Source: Entophlyctis helioformis (lineage: Eukaryota > Chytridiomycota > Chytridiomycetes > Chytridiales > Chytriomycetaceae). Taken from it: 64,000 nt of DNA. The position numbers and the translations under genes were made by a program. Where the stretch lies: the NCBI GenBank assembly GCA_025526915.1, contig JAHLKH010000010.1, forward strand, positions 62,001 through 126,000, read 5' to 3'. Of this stretch, positions 12,939 through 25,248 are shown piece after piece (position 1 is the stretch's first letter; each line of letters starts with the position of its first letter). The notes beneath the pieces are model-generated. The model was given only the letters and a program-made list of their open reading frames with translations, was not told the origin of the DNA and searched no databases.

Positions 12939-14108
12939 CTAGTCGTCTCCGTCGTCGTACTGGCTCGACGAGTTGGCTGCAATGTTGGGCAGCTCAATCT
13001 GCGTGCCCAGCGGCATCGACAGCCCCAAGTCGGCCTCGGGAATGCCGCGCTCCTCAATCAGCTTCTGCAGCACGCGCTCAAGCTCCATCGTGCGCTCCAT
13101 TTGCTTGGCCGCAAACAGCTGCATGTGGCGGATGTAGTCGACTGACCGGCGGAGCACAACGCCCTTGTTCGGCTTGTTCTGTGCGTCGCCGGCAAACTCG
13201 GGCAGCAGGTTCGACAGCTCTTGGATCTTTTCGTTGATGTGGTCTCTGCGGCGACGCTCGACGGCATTGTGCGACTCGCGGCGACGGCGACGCTTTTCAT
13301 CGACCGTCCTGTTGGGCAAAAGGGTGCACAGGGCCGGTCAGCGCCAGGAGAGGCAGGAGTGGCATGTGCACCAGGCATGCCACACGCACGCACGCAGCAG
13401 CCAACTTACAATCCCTTTCCAGACCCGTTCTCGTCGATGGATGCGGACAAGAGGCCGTTGCTGCCGGGATGGCCAAACGAGCCGTACGAGCTCGGGTGGC
13501 TGCCCATGAACTTTGTGGGATCGACGGGGCCAAAGCCGGCGGCGTGCACAGGCATGGACATGGAGTAGAAGGGGTTAGGTGCCACGTGGATGCCCGGTGC
13601 GCCGGCGCCGTTGTGGTCCATGTGGTCGAGCGGAGAGGCGGAGATGGGCGACATGAGCTGCGGGTCGGTCTGCAGCGAGGCCGCGTTGCCGACGACCGAG
13701 CGGCTGGAGCCGACGCCGGGCCGCGCAATGGACGCCAGGTTGACCATGTCAAAGTCGGACGGCATGGCGAAGTTGCCCGTGACGGGCGAGTCGATGAACT
13801 CGTCGTCCTTCATGTCGGCCGGGAACTGCGTAAACGACGACAGCATCGACGGATCCAGCGCCGGCAGCGACGGCTGCTTGGACTGGGCAAAGGGCGGCAG
13901 ATGCAGCGACGAGCCGATGGACGCCTGCGGGTGGCGGCCGAGCGGCTGCTGGAACTGCGGCTGCGGCTGCGACTGCGCCTGCGACGGGTGGTGCAAGCCG
14001 TTGGCGTACATGGACTGCTGCGGCTGCGGCTGCGAGTGGTGCTGGTGCTGCGGGTACTGCGAGCTGGGCTGGCTCTGCTGGCCCTGCTGGCCAAACGAGC
14101 CGTACGGC

Positions 14109-14150
<42 letters not shown>

Positions 14151-14275
14151 GACGACATGGACGACGGGCCGTGCAGGCTTGCGGGCGAGATGCTTGTGAA
14201 CGGGTCCTGCATCATGGCGCCGTGCGACTGCTGCGAGTGCGGCGACTGCTGCTGGTGCGGCGACTGCTGGTACAT
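12939..14275 (-). CDS. bHLH transcription factor, class B, Gln-rich
   Basis: Two exons, 14275-13410 and 13308-12939, separated by a 101-nt GTAAGT...AG intron; 411 residues. The N-terminal 280 residues are Gln/Ser/Pro-rich with a pure 14-Gln run (residues 43-56), typical of an activation region. The C-terminal exon encodes the bHLH: basic region RESHNAVERRRRDHIN with the His302-Glu306-Arg310 pattern of proteins that bind CACGTG E-boxes, helix 1 IQELSNLLPE, a short loop, helix 2 KGVVLRRSVDYIRHMQ, then a heptad-like Leu/Met region resembling a short zipper. It most resembles the USF/MiT/Cbf1-type group; the precise orthologue is not decidable here. The ATG is placed before MYQQSP because nothing conserved lies upstream. 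Confidence 0.85.
14108..14149. repeat. CTG/CAG trinucleotide run (poly-Gln codons)
   Basis: Tandem CTG (CAG on the coding strand, with CAA interruptions near one end) encoding the 14-Gln run of the bHLH protein. Confidence 0.9.
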
Positions 14276-14585
14276 GGCGAGGCTGGCTGTGGTCGTAGTT
14301 GTTGTAGTGGTTGTTGCGGCTATTGTTGTCGGTGGTGGAATGGGCGGTGCTCGTCGGCACAAAGGGCTGGAGGCGTTGGCGGTTTTAAATAGTGGCGGGC
14401 GGGCGGGCAACTGCAATCGAAACACAGCGGGAGTGGGCGTGGTGGTTGGAGTGGTGGAAGGCGTGATGGCCGTCAGTGGTTGAACGCAGGCACAGGCACA
14501 GGCAGCAGAGGGCTGGCAATGGCAATGGCAATGGTGGGATCGCTGGGCTGTCCGTGCGTGTGTCCGCCCGAGTGTCTGCGTGGCC

Positions 14586-14621
<36 letters not shown>

Positions 14622-15499
14622 CGCCCAGCGCCACAGCCACTGCTGCCAACACAGCGGGAGCAACGGGCAACGTCGACGCCCCCGCCCCCCGCCGCCAGTC
14701 CCGCTGCTCGTGCACGGCGGTGGGACTGGCGGCCGACGGACATGGCGGCTGGCGGGCATCTGCCGGCACTCGCTCGCTCGCCCGCCCGCTCCGTAGTCCT
14801 GAAGCAGCAGACGGCGTCGTTGCTACCATTGATGCGCCTCCTGCTGCTGTGCCAGCCAGCCAGTGCCGCCGTGCAAGCCGTGCAAGCCATGCAAGCCAGC
14901 CAGTATCGCTGTGGCAGCCGGAAGGCCTGCCCGCCAGACCGCCGTGGTGCACAAGCCACGCGGACACACGGCCACGCAGACAGCGGGCGGCCACCAGCGC
15001 AGAGTCACTTGAGCGTACCTTGCTGACCGTGCAGGTGGTCGATGAGCCTTAATTGGAAAAGAGGGTCGCGTGACATGCAGCCCTCAAAAGGCGGTCGTGT
15101 GCTCGATTCATTGCGTGGTGCGGTGGGATACAGTGCCGGGCGGGGCTTGGCCGACTGCCAGTCTCTGCGCATCCGTCCATCGTGGGGCACGCCATGCAGC
15201 AGGCAGGCAACAGCAGGCGTGCTGCTTTCCGTCCACACAGGCAGCCAACATGGCGAGTCTCGTGGCACGGCAGACACGACCCGCCTGTCTGCGTTCTGTG
15301 CCAACGCGAATGCCACTGCGCGCCGTCACCGCCAGCCAGCGACACGTGACGTCATTCGGCCACGTCATTCAGTTGCTCTTGACCAGCCGCACTGGCATGT
15401 GTCAAGACCTGTCGCACTCGCAGCCGCTGCGGGAATCACAAAAACACATCCTGTGCCGCCCTTCCCCGCTTTCCCCATCAGATCTGATACATTCCAATC
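14276..15499. other. Non-coding interval with a CAG run
   Basis: A 1.2-kb stretch between the bHLH start (-) and the Asp/Asn-rich repeat gene (+), probably holding divergent promoters. A nearly pure CAG run sits at 14588-14620. The open frames here are low-complexity (Gln, Pro, Arg, Cys) and look like neither an exon nor a family. The left arm of the inverted duplication begins at 15163. Confidence 0.6.
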
Positions 15500-17344
15500 A
15501 TGAACAATATCTCGCAGAACACTCACACCAAGTCGCGCCACGGAGGCGCTCGCGAGCAGAAGCGCAAGGCAAACCACGTTGCCAGCTTTGCAGCTGCCGA
15601 GGCCGCCGAGGCCGAGGCTGCCCGTCTGGCTCTCAAGGCCGAAACTGCTCGTCTCGCCGCAAAATACGAGGCCGACCTGGAAGCTGCCCGTCTTGAGGCG
15701 ATTCGCGCCAAGGCAGCCAAGGCAGCCAAGGCGTTGGCTGGCCCACCGCCCACGAAGAAGCCGTCAACAGCCACGCCTCGCATCCCGATGGTGCCAATCC
15801 GAGTGCCACCGAGAGTGCCGGCGGGCAAGTCGGCAAGAAAGCCAGCAGGTAAGCCGGCATGTCGTCTGTGGCTGTTTCCCCGCCAGTGTGGCCCTTGATC
15901 ATGCATTCCGAGCGTCTTTCTGCGCGTATCTCTGCGCGTTTCTGCGCGTTTCTGCGCGTCTCCTTGTCATCCTCTTCCCATCACGCACAGTTCCCATCTG
16001 ATTGCTCATTGTCCGCCATTGTTCGTCTGGTGGCTGATGTCATTCGTCTTGCTCGCTCCTCTGACCCTCTGAATCTGCCACCATCCCATCCAGCCAAAAC
16101 GGCTCGCTCTGCAAACCGCATTCCAATCACGGCAACTCGCGATGCGACACTCGAGACTGCTCCAGTGGATTGCCAGCCAAGTCCGCTCCATGTCAGCCAT
16201 GAAGCGTGAGTCGTCTCTGCCATCTCGTGCGGCTTTCAATCTCGTGTATCGACTGACTCTTTGTATGCCATGCCATGCCATGCAACGACTTTGGCGGCCA
16301 GTCCCGTTTCTGGCTTGGCTGATGTCAACGGCAATGCCAACGCCAATGCCAATGTCGACGGAAACGCCAACGCCAATGCCAAGGCCGACGGTGACGGCAA
16401 TGGAGATGCCAACGCCAAGGCCGACGGAGATGCCAAGGCCGATGCCAATGGCGACGCCAATGCCAATCTCGATGTCGACGGAAACGCCAGCCACCAAGGC
16501 CGATGTCGACGGAGATGTCAAGGCCGACGGAGATCCCAAGGCCGACGGAGATCCCAAGGCGGATGCCAATGGCGACGCCAAGACCGATGTCGATGTCGAC
16601 GGAAACGCCAGCGCCAAGACCGATGTCGATGTCGACGGAGATGCCAGCGCCAAGGCCGATGTCGACGGAGATGTCAAGGCCGACGGAGATCTCAAGGCCG
16701 ATGGAGATCTCAAGGCCGATGCCAATGGCGACGCCAATGCCAATCTCGATGTCGACGGAAACGCCAGCGCCAAGACCGATGTCGATGTCGACGGAAACGC
16801 CAGCGCCAAGACCGATGTCGATGTCGACGGAAACGCCAGCACCAAGGCCGATGTCGACGGAGATCTCAAGGCCGATGCCAATGGCGACGCCAATGCCAAT
16901 CTCGATGTCGACGGAAACGCCAGCACCAAGGCCGATGTCGACGGAGATGGAGATGTCAAGGCCGATGCCAATGGAGATGCCAATGCGAACGCCAATGGCA
17001 ACGTCGACGGCGACGGCGACAGCAATGCCGATGGAGACCAGACGATCGAGAAGCTGGAGCAAAACATCGACACCATGTTTGACCAGCCGGCCGTTTTCAC
17101 CCACACCGAACCGGAACCAGAACTTGCCCCCCGAACTGAAAAGACTGAGAACACCAACATCTCACTGAGCTTTCCGGACAACCATCACATCGAGCATCAG
17201 CCGCTCCTCGGCGATTATTTCGGCATCGCCACGACTGAACCTATGGCGGCAGCACAACCACCGAAGAACAAGAAGAAAGTCGCGGCGGGCTTCTTCAGTC
17301 GTTTGTTCCGACTTTTGAACCCATTTGCATGCTGCCGCCGTTGA
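15500..17344 (+). CDS. Asp/Asn-rich repeat protein, copy 1 (frameshifted)
   Basis: No known family. Exons 15500-15848, 16094-16205 and 16302-17344; introns of 245 and 96 nt with GTAAG/GTGAG donors. Exon 1 encodes a Lys/Arg-containing, Ala-rich helix (AEAARLALKAETARLAAKY) likely to form a coiled coil, then a Pro-rich linker. Exon 3 is built of short degenerate repeats such as DVDGNASAKT and KADANGDANANL. The C-terminus is conserved with copy 2: IEKLEQNIDTMF, then a basic/hydrophobic tail KKKVAAGFFSRLFRLLNPFACCRR broken only by membrane-type residues, ending in a Cys pair. Near 16491 this copy reads CCAGCCACC where copy 2 reads CCAGCACC. That extra C shifts the frame into an Arg-rich reading that stops at 17082; skipping it restores the full frame to 17344. 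The Asp/Asn/Gly spacing recalls Ca-binding loops, but that is only a suggestion. Confidence 0.6.
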
Positions 17345-17692
17345 TGCAGCGATGCATGTTTGTTGTGTTGGTTGTCAAATACATTGCTATTGTGACACTC
17401 TATGTGGCTGGCAGTGCAGGTTGACATCACGCCTTGTGGGTCTGCCGAAACGCGTCCTTCATCTCGCCATGACCAGATTCGTTGTTGGCGCAGTGGCGTC
17501 TGCCACGCCTGCGCTGCAGCATCGGCCTGCATTGCTGATCAGATCGACTCAGTCGATGCACTTCTTGCTGAATGCCATACCATTGGGAAGCGGCTTGGCT
17601 GCCATGTGTCCTGCTCAACTGCTCAACCCTTTAATCAAGAAACAGCATGGAACGAGCGGCTTGGTGCTTCTTTGGATATGCTGAGCGTCCTG

Positions 17693-17700
17693 CACACACA

Positions 17701-17743
<43 letters not shown>
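17693..17743. repeat. CA dinucleotide microsatellite
   Basis: About 25 CA units with one CATA interruption, between the stop of the repeat gene and the stop of the Furry gene. The matching tract in the right arm (34268-34290) is much shorter and interrupted. Confidence 0.95.
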
Positions 17744-17744
<1 letters not shown>

Positions 17745-17771
17745 ACGACCGACAATCCCTCTGCATACAGG

Positions 17772-20700
17772 TCAGAGTGTGCGTCCAAGCTCGCCAACAG
17801 CCTGCCTCGCCTGCACAGCACGACAGAAGCGCACAGCAGGCGATCCAGAGTAGCAGCCAGTCAGCCCGCTCTCGAGCACCGTCTGCAGTTCCAGCACGCG
17901 ACCATGCACTTGGACAAGCTGCCTTCCGAGCATCTCCGTCTGCTCAACGATATCGGCAGGCGACAGCGATGCCGACGTACTGGCAGCAGGCGTTGCAGAC
18001 GGCGAGTGGGCGGGCGACACAGACGCCATGCCGTCGACAACGTGTTGGCGGAAGGCGAGGTACTCGGCCACGGCGTGGTTGAGAGTGGCCAGATACGCGG
18101 ACCGCGACGCCATAAGCCTGTCCACAGATCCTGGTTGTTTCTGTACAACGCACAATTCATGTCAGCCACACGGTCTGCAAGAGCACGATGATGACGGAGC
18201 GACGAACCTGCTCATTGATCTCTAGCTCAGCGGCAATGCTGCGCAACACACTTGATCCGTCTGGTCCGCTCCATGCAGGCGAGTACGCGCCACCCATCAA
18301 CGGCAGCCGGCGCACCAGCTCGGCCGTCTCGCGGAGATGCGATCGCAGCTGTGCGTGCCGTGCAGCGCCGTCCTGCGTGTGCGCGTTGGCAGGACGCAGC
18401 AGTGCCGACTCGGCCAGATCCACATAGTCCGTCTGCAGTTGCTGCGACAGGTCTAATGCTGCAGAGAATGTGGCCAGCGAGTCAAGGAGGCTCTCTGGCT
18501 GCCGCGGTTGTTGCACCGGTCCGTCCTGCTGGCCGACAAATGACAAAGGCCGTGCCGTACTCGCTGCAGAGGCACCGCCACCTGCCCCGCCCAGTCCAAC
18601 ACCGGATCGCGATGTCGACGCCAGATGTGCACGATGCGGCACCAACCGCCGCAGTCCTTCTGCCACATACGGGACGCTCATGCCAGCAAACACAATGCTC
18701 ATCACAGGGGTATACGAGGCGTCCACGCCGAACAGGATCACTCCCGATCGCAGCAGCCGCCGCTCCTCGTCGCCGTCCGGCCCGTCCGCCACCAGCAACG
18801 CACAAAATTCTTCCGCATACGCCGCAGACTCAGCGCCACTGCCATACCGCGGTCCGTGCACAGCGACTGTAACAAGTGTGCCCGGTTTGCTGTCAGCGGG
18901 AGGCTCGACCGCGACCACTTCAACGACATCGTCGCGCGGCAGCCGCAGACACGCGACAAGGTCCATGCACAACCAGTGGGCGAACTCGGCATCGTTGGCA
19001 CTCTCTGCGTAAGGCTGCTGGAGTCGCAGTCGCACAGTTACTTTGGCACCTGGCCGGCTCAGCATGCGTTGCGACGGTGTGAGCGCAGGCTCCTGTCCAT
19101 CGAGTTGCGGCTGCGGAGTGCCAAACGCTGCTGGTCGGTACCCGCCGCCAAACGACACGCCTGACACGGACGATCCAGAGCTGCTTGCGTTGCGCACATG
19201 GCCGCGGATGCCTGCAGATGTTTGCGCCGAATGGGCAGAAGTCGCATTGGACAGCATGTCGCTGCTGAGCAGCATGTGTGACGGCGGCCCTCCGACTGTG
19301 TACGACACGTCGGACGCGTTGCCGGCAGATACAAGAGTGCTGCTGGACACGTTGCCGCTCATCTCGTAGTACAGACGCGACTTGTGGTCAAAGTCCGCCT
19401 CCAGCTCATCAAACAGTGCTTCCATGTCGACCGAGTCCAGGTCCGGCACCTCAATCTCGTCCACACGCGCATCAGGCTCATCAGCGTCCTGCTGGTCGCG
19501 CTGTCCGTGCACAAGCGCCATCGACGCGATGGATCCGAGAGCATCGACGGTCGCAGGCGGCACGAGAAGCGTCGTTTCCTCGCGCGACAGAACACCGAAC
19601 CCGCCCGCGCATGTCATGGCCACGCCGCTCATGTTGTACTTTGCAAGCGCTGCAGCCTTGGCCGGATCCTTGACTCTCCAGCCTACGCCCTGTGTCCCTT
19701 TGCCTCCATCCGCCGCGCTCCCCATGCCCCCAACGATCCCTGCCACGCCACTTCCACTTGCGTTCCCGCTCCGTCCACTTGCACTCCCGGCCGCAGACAC
19801 AGCAGACGCCTCGGCAGCATCCTTGGCAATCTTGTAGATCGTCTTGCCGCCAAACACAAGCTTGAGGTTCGACTCGTTGAGCGCGATGCGGCCAGCCAGC
19901 ACCTCGTCCAGCACCTGCGTGACCTCGGGTGCCAGATCCGTTTCCAGCAGCCCCAGCAGCGGCTGGATCCAGTTCTCGTCAAACGCCGAGCTGGCACCCG
20001 TCCCCGTGCTCGCACCAGGACCACCAGCATTCCCACTGCTGCTCCGACCGCCGCTCTTCTCCTCCTTGACAGCAGTCGCATTTGTACCCACATCGCCGCC
20101 CAGCCGGAACACTCCGCCCGCATTGTCGTTGCCACTGCCGCTGCTACCACCACCACCACCACCCAGCGGCTGGACATCAGGAAACAACATGCGCAGACAC
20201 ACGAGCACGCGCCGCCTGTAAAACACAATGCCGTTGCCCAGAAGCGACACGAGAAAGTGGAGGACAGCAGACTCCCATTTGGGGAAAAACGTCTCTTGCA
20301 CGCAGCCGGCGAGCACGCGCAGAAAGTCGTCGGTCGAGCGGAAGCGTCGCGCGGCGTACGAGTCGAAGATGCGCGACAGCGGGCCGTAGCCGCAGCGGTC
20401 GCAGGCCATGGCAAGCAGACGCGCGCTGGACAGGTGGTCGGGCATCGCATCGGCGGCATCTGCCGCACGCAGCGCAGCACCCAGGGTTGGCGACACAACC
20501 GCTGGAGTCGCGGTTGAGGTTGCCGATGCCGTCGCGGTTGCAGCCATGGCATTGGCGGCGTGGCTCGCAGGGTCCGGCTCGGCATCGTCGTAGGCTTGGA
20601 GCAGCCGCGGGAGGTTGGCAAGGATGGCAAAGAGGAGGCGGGACGGATCGCTGCCGTCGATGAGCGGCGACGGGCCAAACGGGAGCAGCTGGTTCACCAA

Positions 20701-22045
20701 ACCAAGCACGAGCCGCTCGGTTGCGGACGAGCACATGCCGTGGAGAAGCAGCGGCTGCAGGCCGCCAAAGTCGCTGCCAGAGGACGACGACGATGAGGAG
20801 GAGGAAGAGCCCGCCATGGAGCCCGTGGCCGTGTCGGCGGATTTCCACCGCGTCGGGCAGGCGGCCTGCAGACGACCGACAACGCGCGTGTCTGCAAGGT
20901 CCAAGTACCGCAGCACCAGCCGGATCAGCCCTGCGCCTCTCGCAAACTCCCATTCGTGCGACGAATGCAGCATGGCCACGCCTGCCCAAAAGAACTGCGG
21001 GAACAGCAGAACGCGTGTCTCGGACGCGCTACCCCCACCGCCACTGTCGCCGCCACTGCCAACTGCACGGCCCTGATCGCTGTCTGCAAGAGCGCCAACC
21101 ATCGAGTCTAGCGTCTGGACCAGTTCAAGCGTGTAGCCCTGCACATCCGGCGTGACGTCGCCAAGGGTTGCCGACAGGCGGGCAAGCACGTCGCCCACAG
21201 ACCGCAGCGAGTACACCGGCGCGAGCGTGCGGAACAGCTGCAGACTGCGGCACGCGACATGGCGCACGGGGCATGCGGTGCCCCACACCAGCGCCAGGTC
21301 ACCCCATGCCTGGAGGAGCGTCGGGTGCACGGCAGAAAACAGCTCGACAACTTGGCCCGCCAGCGCCGCCATGCGCGTTGCCGACTCCAGGTCGCCTGCG
21401 CCAGTGGCCGACGGTGACATGACGGCCGACGGCCCGGCATCCTCGTACCGCCATAGCCGCCGGCCCTCCTTCATGTTGAGAGCCGTCAGCGTCGCGTCGA
21501 TCGTCTCGCGGCTGCGGCTGTCGTCGCGCGGCAGCATGGCCTGGATCATGTTGACGAGGAGCAAACGTGCCTGCTCGCACACGAGAAAGATAAAGTGGTC
21601 GAGCTGCACAAAGATGACGTGGAGGAGAGGCGGGAGGTGCGGGCGGAGTGCATAGTCCCCCGCCTCGATGGCGACCTCGACAAGGAACGTGAACGCGAGC
21701 TGGCCCGGGGAGAAGGCGGCGCGGTCGGGCAGGCCCGGCAGTATGTCGTCGAGCGAGACGGTAAAGTAGCCGTCGAGCGTCAAGAGGCGTGACGACAGCG
21801 TCTGCGCGAGGGTGTCGGACGACGGAACCATGCCGCGCGGCGTGATTTTGGCCATGACCGTGTCGATAAAGACGGTGCACGCAGACGTGCGGCAGATGTA
21901 CACGGCGATCTTCTTGGCAATCGCGACAAAGCGCGGGTTGCGGCGGTCGAGGCCGACGAGGATCAGAAAGTCGATGATCATGACGACGCGCTTCTCTTCC
22001 CATTCCTGCTGCGTGAGGAGCGGCGGTGCAGGCGTGCCAGTGGGC

Positions 22046-22080
<35 letters not shown>

Positions 22081-25000
22081 TTGGAGACGCTGCTGCTGGT
22101 TGAGCGACGCATCCACAAGCTGCAGCCAGAGCGTCTCAATCTCGGCAACAAACAGGTCGCCAAACTTGGCGGTCAGGTAGACGAGGTTGGCAAGCACCAT
22201 GGTCGCGATGGCCTGGTCCGCCATCTGCGTCTCGCTCGGCACAGCATCCGGCGCGGCACCGCCAGCGCCATCGTCCAGCTTGAACGACCCGTTCAGATCG
22301 ACATTGCGCAGCCACGGGATCAGCGTCAGGATCATGTCGCGGATCAGCGTGCGGTTGCCAGCACCGCCCAACGCCACGGCCGTCGAATGGATCATATGGA
22401 TGCGGTACACGAGCTCCGACAGCATCTCGTACGTGAGCTCGGGCCGCTCGCTCGCAAGTCTCTGGCTCACGGTCCCCTGCGCGTACTTGTACACGATCGG
22501 CAGCGTGGACGTGATGGCAGCCGTCTCGTATGTCGCCTGCACCTCTCTCAGCACGTCGTCGCCAACCGCCAGCAGATCGTCGTCGCCGCCCAGCTCGTCG
22601 TCAGCCGCAGTAGCCGCGCCAAACTCGGTCGCATCGCGCTCAGGTCCCATGCCGCCCGGCTCCATGAGCAAACCGCCTGACGAGGCAGCAGTGCGGTCAT
22701 ACAGCATCCGCACATCGCCCGCAAGCACAGAGTCTCCCGTGCCCCCACTGCCGCCACTTGCGCCAAACGCGAACCGGTCGACAGCAATCAACAGCCGCGC
22801 CGCGCCACGTCGTCGCTGCTGGCTCTCGCTGCATATCTGGTACAGCGCCAGGCAAATGGTTTTGGACACCGACAGCGGCGGTCCACTACTGCCGCCACTG
22901 CTGCCGTAGCGATCCGCCCACCCCATGATGAGGTCGACGAATGCCATAAAGTAGCCAAACGACACGCGCGAGTCGTCGGGCATGACATAGCACTGGCGCA
23001 GAAACACTTCGAGGAGAGCGTCATGGGCCGTGTTGTGCGCGAGCACAAACTCGATGGCGCGACGTGCAATGTGCTGGTATTGCGTGACGGGACACTCGAG
23101 CACCGAGTTGATCCACGCCACCAGTCGCGGCACATCAAACGTCGTGGGTTGCTGCTGCAGTTGCTGCTGCTGCTGCTGCTGCTGGCCAGAGTACACAGAA
23201 TACGGCCGCTGGATGGGCAGCGAGACAGACGCCGACGTCGATGCCGACATGGTGGTGCCCAGGCTGCCAGTGCGGCGATGCCGCGACAGGCCGGCATACA
23301 GCGGGCCGTTGCACAGGGCAGCCATGGCCTTGAGTGCCGCCACCTCGAGCGCACGCCGCTGCTCTTCCATCGTCGCGATGATAGCCACGCGTGTCGCCGC
23401 GTCCTTGACCGTCTCCAGCACGCCCGCCATCATGCGTGCATCCCGGTCGCGCGACCGCCCTCCGTGCACGCCGTACCCGCACCACGTCTCGATGAGATCA
23501 AACACCTCGACGCGCAGCGCGAAGGGCACGACCATGTCCGCGCTCTCGGCCGCTGCTGTTGTCGCTGGCACCTCACCACCGACACCGACACCGCTGCCGA
23601 TATTGGCAGCCTCGACACCCGTCACGAGAGACATGTACAGCTGCTCCACAAAGCCGCACAGGTAGTAGCGCAGCAGCTGGTGGTCCCACTCGCTCGCGAC
23701 GTCAGGGTCGCTCAAGTAGGCTGCCAGGCCACGGAGATAGTCCATGACCGGCCCCACGACGGTGGCATCCCGTCGGAGCTCATCGATCTGCACGAAATGC
23801 ACCACAAGCGAGAGCAGGTGCGTCGTCTCCATGCGCAGGCGCTCGAGACGCTTCGAGGCCGCCTGCGCCGCCGCCACGGTCGACGCGCTGAAGCTGGTTT
23901 TGCGCGTGCTGGCGACGCCGGCCGAGACGGGCTGCGCGTAGCTCTCGCTGGCACGGCCCGTGTAGGTGTACGAGGACGACGTCGACAGGCGGCCGCTGTG
24001 GCGCAGGTCGTCGAGAACGGCCGTGAGGTACGGCTGCAGGGAGGCGAGCAGCACACGGTACGAGGCCGGATGTGTCTCGCCGAGCGATGTGGCGACTGCC
24101 TGGCGGATGCTGACGTTCTCGGACGCCAGCAGCGGCAGCACCACATGGAACAGATCCTCAATGTAGCGGATGTAGATGGCGGCCGCGGGGAGTGGCTGGG
24201 CGGACGACGACGACGAGTCGCGCGACGGCACCGAGTCCGGAAACACCGAGACGCGTTTGGACATGAACGATGTCGAGTAGATGCTGGAGGACTGGCGTTG
24301 GGCGACGGGGCTGCTAATGCCCGAGACGGTCGAGCCGCCGGCAAGCGACGTGCTGGAGCTCGCACGCGAAGGCGGCGGTGGCGGCTGCGAGTAGAATGCC
24401 GATGCAGCAGCAGACTCCGAGTCGGCAGGCTTCAGGCACACCGCCGCAAACACCAGGAACAGTTTCCACTGCTCGACAAGCGCGTCCATGACCGTGCCGG
24501 TGAACCCGATCAGGCTGACTGTCGGCGCCGCGGCTCCGCTTCCTGCCGACACGGCCGGTCCACTAGCACTCACGCCATCGCCGCTAACCGTTCCGCTGAC
24601 CGTCCCGCCGCCGCCAACACCAACGCTACTGCTACCACCACCACCGCCGCCACCACCAGCGCGTTTCCCGACCGTGCCGCCGCTCTTTAGCCCCAGCCCG
24701 TCACGCTCACGCCCGCCGTCTCTTAAGTCGCGTCCACCTCCGCCACTCGCACCGCCCGGCTCGGCCATCTCGGCCACAACGCCGACACACGCGCGAATAC
24801 GCAGACACACGTCGCTGAGACACAGTTTCAGCACGCGGGGCGACGCCGCACCAACAGCTGACTCCTCGTTTGCGTCTGCACCAGGTGTCTCTTCGTCGCC
24901 GCGCAGGCACTTGAGGAAATCCGGAAAACAGCGTTTCCACAGCAGGTCGTCGAGCGGGTCGTCCGAGAGCGCGAGCATCTCCAGACACTCGGGATGGCGC

Positions 25001-25216
25001 AGCAGGGCGGACAGCCGCGAGCGGTAGGTGCGGCCGGCGTCCGTGTCGTTGGATGCGGATGCGGCGGCGAGATTGGCGAGCTTGGATGCCGGCACCGGGA
25101 TACGGTCCGTGATGCGCGACTTGAGGATCTCCTGGCCCGTCGCGTGGAGGATGTGCAGCAGGCGAGCGTGTTTCTGTTGTTGTTTCTGTTGTGGCTGCTG
25201 CTTCTGTTGCTTCTGT

Positions 25217-25248
<32 letters not shown>

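Larger units (their letters stand above)
15163..17910. repeat. Inverted duplication, left arm (probable source copy)
   Basis: This 2748-bp segment recurs, inverted, at 34097-36755. The match starts at CTCTGCGCATCCGTCC and ends inside the last exon of the Furry gene. It carries the whole Asp/Asn-rich repeat gene, its upstream region, the CA microsatellite and about the last 43 codons of the Furry gene. Here the Furry exon is complete, which marks this arm as the likely source. Substitutions are few. The main differences are repeat-number changes in exon 3, a longer CA tract on this side and one extra base in exon 3. Confidence 0.9.

Noticed and set aside
13364..14392. Long plus-strand ORF (Arg/Val/Leu-rich) over the bHLH gene
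   Set aside because: It is a shadow of the GC-rich Gln/Pro-coding minus strand; composition is typical of antisense frames and the bHLH motif is on the other strand.
14580..15026. Poly-Gln ORF starting in a CAG run
   Set aside because: No conserved segment, no clear promoter or splice signals; explained by the microsatellite in a GC-rich intergenic region.
16320..17060. Regular short repeats that could suggest a CRISPR array
   Set aside because: The units are contiguous, degenerate and in coding frame, with no spacers; the host is a eukaryote and the same block recurs in a second gene copy.
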